NCBI GenBank assembly: GCA_964609975.1
Contig: CAZSTR010000034.1
Location: 1 to 17,393 of the forward strand
Source of the DNA: UBA5905 sp964609975
GTDB lineage: Bacteria > Bacillota > Clostridia > Oscillospirales > Acutalibacteraceae
Direction of reading: 5' to 3'
DNA length: 17,393 bases
Below, in pieces: positions 14,301 through 17,393 of the stretch. Position numbers and translations under genes: made by a program. Every line of letters starts with the position of its first letter. The first letter of the stretch is position 1. The notes beneath the pieces are model-generated. The model was not told where the DNA came from and did no database searches. It saw only the letters and a program-made list of their open reading frames with translations.

Positions 14301-14358
14301 GCATATCCATACGGCAAGCTTCTCAAAGGGTAAGTCCTCCCCAACGAAAAGTCAGAAC

Positions 14359-14402
14359 AAAACGCCCCCCGACAGACCAAAAATCTATCGGGGGGGCGTT
14401 TC
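14359..14402. terminator. Bidirectional terminator between the AraC gene and the DUF1854 gene
   Basis: AAACGCCCCCCGA (14359-14371 and neighbour) pairs with TCGGGGGGGCGTTT (14388-14401), with one extra G, around a loop of about 15 bases. Each strand has T residues after the stem: GTTTCACTTTTC on plus and GTTTTGTTC on minus. The two flanking genes converge here, so one structure can serve both. Confidence 0.85.
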
Positions 14403-14458
14403 ACTTTTCTGCGTTCGAAAAGTAGGCGTTCGCTCCGGGCCACTCTCCGGCTTTTCCG

Positions 14459-14944
14459 TCAAAGCTGCAAGCCGTCCCGGCTTTTGCGATCCAAGCGCCC
14501 GCAATCCAGGATTTCATAGCGATTGTCGTTGGCGTCCCGAATCAGTATGCGGCCGTCGGGCAGGCGCTTGATGTCCTGCTGGCGGTTTTCCACCTTGAAG
14601 GTGCACAACCCATGATCCGTCTGCGCCTGGACGGTACAGCCGCCCGGCCGGTTTTCCACCTTGAGGACGGAGAGAATCTGCGGGATAAGATAATATTCCT
14701 TCAGCGAATCCAGCACCGCGGCCGCATCCTCAGCCTCTAATTGATCCAGCCGGGGAATCACCGCCACCTCCCGCTTTTCCTCGTCCAGAAGCGTAACCCA
14801 ATGCTCCGGATCGGAAATTGGGAACATCCGCCGCGCCTCCAGCTTTTCGAAGCGCTGGCCGGAGGCCAGCTCCAAATCCACCCGCAGGTCTCCCTGCCGC
14901 CGGGTGATCCGCACACTCTTTCCGTCGATCACAATTCGTTCCAT
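14459..14944 (-). CDS. DUF1854 family protein, partner of the upstream ABC exporter
   Basis: This 161-residue soluble protein has no signal peptide or membrane segment. The middle part is the most recognisable: ARRMFPISDPEHWVTLLDEE (about 38-57), followed by IPRLDQL and LKEYYLIPQILSVLKVE (about 82-98), then VENRQQDIKRLP and ILIRDANDNRYEI. These fit the DUF1854 family, small proteins known mainly from genes next to ABC transporters; no biochemical function is established to my knowledge. The start at 14944 has GGAGG nine bases upstream, and that site overlaps the stop of the ABC gene. The two genes are 13 bases apart and surely cotranscribed. A cytosolic accessory or regulatory role for the exporter is inferred from that context alone. 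Confidence 0.8.
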   Translation of the reverse strand: MERIVIDGKSVRITRRQGDLRVDLELASGQRFEKLEARRMFPISDPEHWVTLLDEEKREVAVIPRLDQLEAEDAAAVLDSLKEYYLIPQILSVLKVENRPGGCTVQAQTDHGLCTFKVENRQQDIKRLPDGRILIRDANDNRYEILDCGRLDRKSRDGLQL

Positions 14945-14957
14945 CGCGCTCGCCTCC

Positions 14958-17192
14958 TCACTGCTCCAAGTCAATGGTTCCGTCGCCCTTTTTGTTCTGA
15001 ATCTGGAGCAGACGGTAGTATTTTCCCTTTTGCGCCAACAGCTCCTCCGGCGTACCACATTCGATAATACGCCCCTGGTCCACGACCACGATTTTGTTGG
15101 CCTTGCTGAGGGTGGACAGCCGGTGCGCCACCATCAGCGTCGTGCGACCGTGAATGAGCCGCTCGATGGCCTCCTGAATGAGCTGCTCCGTTTCGCTGTC
15201 TACCGAAGCAGTCGCTTCGTCGAAAATCAACAGCGACGGCTTTTTCATCATGGCGCGGGCGATGGACAGCCGCTGGCGCTCGCCGCCGGACAGGCCAGTG
15301 CCCCGCTCGCCGAGAATCGTGTCATAGCCGTCCGGCAGGCGCACGATGAATTCGTGTGCATTCGCCACATCAGCGGCGTGCATCACCTGCTCCACCGACG
15401 CCTCCGGGTTGGAGAAGGCGATGTTGCGAAACACCGTGTCATGGAACATCAGCGGCTCCTGCTGAACATAGCCGATATGTCCCCGATAATATTCCAAATC
15501 AATGGTGCGAATATCCTGACCGTCCACCAAAATCTCGCCCTCGTATTCATCATAAAACCGCATTAGCAGATTGATGAGCGTGCTTTTTCCGGAGCCGGTG
15601 GTGCCCACGATGCCCACCACATCGCCCGGCTCAATCACCAGGTTGATATCCTCCAGCGTCCGCTTTCCCCGGTCGAAGGAGAAGCTCACATGGCGGAATT
15701 CGATGCGTCCCTCCATGGAGGGGGTCACATTCCCCTTTCCGAAATCGTGCTCCGGCTCCGCGTCCAAAATATCCAACAGCCGCTCCGCGCAGGTGAGGGT
15801 TTGCTGATACCCATCCGACAGGCCAGCGAAGAAGTTCACCGGGCCATAAAACATGGAGGTATAGGAGATGAAGGAAACCAGCAGACCCAGGGAGGTGGTT
15901 TCCGGCGCATCCATCACCCAGCAGCCGCCAACCCACCAAATCATCAGCGAACCGCAGGTGACCAGAAACGCCACCAGATGCGGAAAGATGTTCGAAGCGG
16001 CCACCGCCTTGTTGTTCTCCTCCAGCCATTCCCCGGTGCAGTCGGAGAAGCGCTTTACCGCCCGCTTTTCGCCGGTGAAGGCCTTGATCACGCGCACGCC
16101 GGGAAGGGTGTCCGACAGCGTGGAGGTGATGGCCGCGTGCTTGAGCCACGCCCGCTGATAAATCGGGCGAATTTTTTTCTGGAAAAACCGGGAGCCGAGA
16201 GCGATGACAGGCACAGGAATCAGCGACAACAGCGTCAGACGCCAGTTGAGGGACAGCATCACCAGCAAAATCCCCACCAGCGTGATCACCTGCACAAGCC
16301 CCTCCTGAGCCAGATTCATCGTGAAATCCCGCACCGTGGCCACATCCTTGTCGATGCGAGAGAAGATCGAGCCGGTGCTGGTTTTATCGAAGAAGCGCAC
16401 CGGCAGATACTGCGCTTTTTCATAAATGTCGTTGCGCATAACGGTCAACAGCCGGTTTCCGATGGTTTGCATGAAATAGCGCCGCAGGCAACAGCCGCCA
16501 TACAGCACCGCGTTCACCGCGACCAGCAGCCCCACCAGCCAAAACAGCCCGGCGCGGTTCTGCTTGGGGATAATATCATCCACCAGAGTTTTGGTGACAT
16601 AGGGCGGAACAAGAGTCATGGCGGTGGTCACCACCGACAGCCCAATGGAGAAAAACAGCAACCCCTTTTTCGGCGCCACATAGCCCCACAGCCGCTTCAG
16701 CAGCCCCCGCTTATTCATGCAGTGCACACACACAGCTCCGGGGCGAATCAGCGTCCGTCCGCAATTCGGGCAGGTAGTGCGCTCCTTATCCAGCTCCGCG
16801 TGCACCGCCTCCAGCGCCTGGTCCGGGTTTCCCTTCTTCGACAGCGCTTCCAGATAGGCCGCCACCGCCTCCAGCACTGTCACAACCGAAAGGGTACAAC
16901 GAAACACACTGCGGTGATTAATACGCAGCAGGGCGCTTCCGTACATCCGGCGCACCCGCACCCGCCAAACCTCCTCCAAAGGCAAAGAAAAAACCTCATT
17001 GGTCTCGCTGTCCGCCACGCAAACCACACGGCGGTCGGTGATCACCAACGCCGTTTCGCCATAGCTTGCGTCGAGAAGCAAGTCTCCAATGAGGATAAGC
17101 TTCGGGGTATCGTCCAAGGGCACCGCCTCCCGCAGAGAAGGCAGCAATTGGATAGGAATCGGCCTGTTGCTCAAAACCTGTTCAAAATCCAT
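14958..17192 (-). CDS. ABC exporter (fused permease-ATPase) with N-terminal PH-like domain and zinc ribbon
   Basis: This 744-residue half-transporter has an unusual front end. Residues about 1-120 look like a small beta-rich PH-like domain (TALVITDRRVVCVADSET, VFSLPLEEVWRVRV, GSALLRI, then a helix VLEAVAAYLEAL). Residues 141-158 form a zinc ribbon with CPNC and CVHC. An ABC type-1 membrane domain follows (about 165-470), including RFFDKTSTGSIFSRIDKDV and GVRVIKAFTGEKR. The ATPase domain has Walker A GTTGSGKST (530-538), Q-loop YVQQEPLMFHDT, signature LSGGERQR (634-641), Walker B LLIFDEATASVD (654-665) and H-loop His690. It should act as a homodimer, or pair with another half-transporter. The ATG at 17192 has a modest AAAGGTG site about 12 bases upstream. 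The substrate is unknown. A DUF1854 gene follows in the same operon. Confidence 0.93.
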   Translation of the reverse strand: MDFEQVLSNRPIPIQLLPSLREAVPLDDTPKLILIGDLLLDASYGETALVITDRRVVCVADSETNEVFSLPLEEVWRVRVRRMYGSALLRINHRSVFRCTLSVVTVLEAVAAYLEALSKKGNPDQALEAVHAELDKERTTCPNCGRTLIRPGAVCVHCMNKRGLLKRLWGYVAPKKGLLFFSIGLSVVTTAMTLVPPYVTKTLVDDIIPKQNRAGLFWLVGLLVAVNAVLYGGCCLRRYFMQTIGNRLLTVMRNDIYEKAQYLPVRFFDKTSTGSIFSRIDKDVATVRDFTMNLAQEGLVQVITLVGILLVMLSLNWRLTLLSLIPVPVIALGSRFFQKKIRPIYQRAWLKHAAITSTLSDTLPGVRVIKAFTGEKRAVKRFSDCTGEWLEENNKAVAASNIFPHLVAFLVTCGSLMIWWVGGCWVMDAPETTSLGLLVSFISYTSMFYGPVNFFAGLSDGYQQTLTCAERLLDILDAEPEHDFGKGNVTPSMEGRIEFRHVSFSFDRGKRTLEDINLVIEPGDVVGIVGTTGSGKSTLINLLMRFYDEYEGEILVDGQDIRTIDLEYYRGHIGYVQQEPLMFHDTVFRNIAFSNPEASVEQVMHAADVANAHEFIVRLPDGYDTILGERGTGLSGGERQRLSIARAMMKKPSLLIFDEATASVDSETEQLIQEAIERLIHGRTTLMVAHRLSTLSKANKIVVVDQGRIIECGTPEELLAQKGKYYRLLQIQNKKGDGTIDLEQ

Positions 17193-17245
17193 GATGGTCT
17201 CACACCTTTCTCACTCCCGCAAGAGAGCTTTTTTCAAACGCCTAT

Positions 17246-17274
17246 CTTATACCACCCTTTTTCGGTTTTGGCAA
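17246..17274 (-). promoter_or_regulatory. Promoter of the ABC-DUF1854 operon (TTGCCA - 17 bp - TATAAG)
   Basis: On the minus strand TTGCCA (17274-17269) and TATAAG (17251-17246) are spaced by 17 bases, each one base from consensus. The leader would be about 48 nt. The remaining sequence to the window end (17275-17393) is T-rich with a run of nine C near 17324-17332, and I see no gene in it. Confidence 0.7.
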
Positions 17275-17393
17275 CCCTTTTTCGCAATTTTTTTCGATTT
17301 GTGAAGAACTTTCTCTTTTATTACCCCCCCCCGATTTTTTTGCCCAAAAGCCCCCATTTCTGTCTAAAAAGCGGGTTCAGTTGGCGCTTTCTT

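Noticed and set aside
1..17393. CRISPR arrays, tRNA genes, insertion sequences, toxin-antitoxin or phage-defence genes
   Set aside because: No regularly spaced repeats, cloverleaf sequences, transposases or defence motifs were found on either strand.

Overview
The window looks like chromosome of a moderately GC-rich Gram-positive anaerobe, most likely a clostridial gut bacterium of the Oscillospiraceae/Ruminococcaceae type. This is inferred from an anaerobic class III ribonucleotide reductase under NrdR-type operators, a sodium-pump decarboxylase pair, the ftsE-ftsX-M23-S41 cluster, strong AGGAGG-type ribosome binding sites, and TTGACA/TATAAT promoters. Almost everything is on the minus strand; only one AraC-type regulator is on plus. 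I see no tRNA, rRNA, CRISPR array, insertion sequence or phage gene.

Layout, left to right. 1-601 is the 5' part of nrdD (cut by the window edge), with its promoter and two NrdR boxes at 711-803. 923-3376 is pcrA/uvrD helicase. 3456-5265 is a two-gene operon for the gamma/delta-like and beta subunits of a sodium-translocating decarboxylase, without its carboxyltransferase or biotin carrier. 5554-9628 is a tightly packed cell-envelope operon transcribed ftsE, ftsX, M23 peptidase, S41 protease-like protein. Its genes overlap or nearly touch; it has a promoter upstream of ftsE and a terminator after the S41 gene. 9834-10916 is a CdaR/PucR-type regulator. 11304-13378 holds a badly decayed Gfo/Idh/MocA oxidoreductase pseudogene directly behind an intact cytosolic GH5-type glycosidase gene. 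An AraC regulator (13536-14300) is divergent from the glycosidase, and the two promoters share one -35 site. 14459-17192 is a two-gene operon: a large ABC exporter with an N-terminal PH-like domain and zinc ribbon, followed by a DUF1854 protein.

How the parts work together. FtsE/FtsX would use ATP to switch the extracytoplasmic coiled-coil M23 hydrolase during division. The S41 protein in the same operon has lost the expected catalytic serine, so it may be a scaffold rather than a protease. The AraC/GH5/Gfo cluster looks like a small sugar-use unit that is losing function. The ABC-DUF1854 pair is the least understood system here and the best candidate for something undescribed. All family assignments come from reading motifs in the translated sequence; no database search was run.
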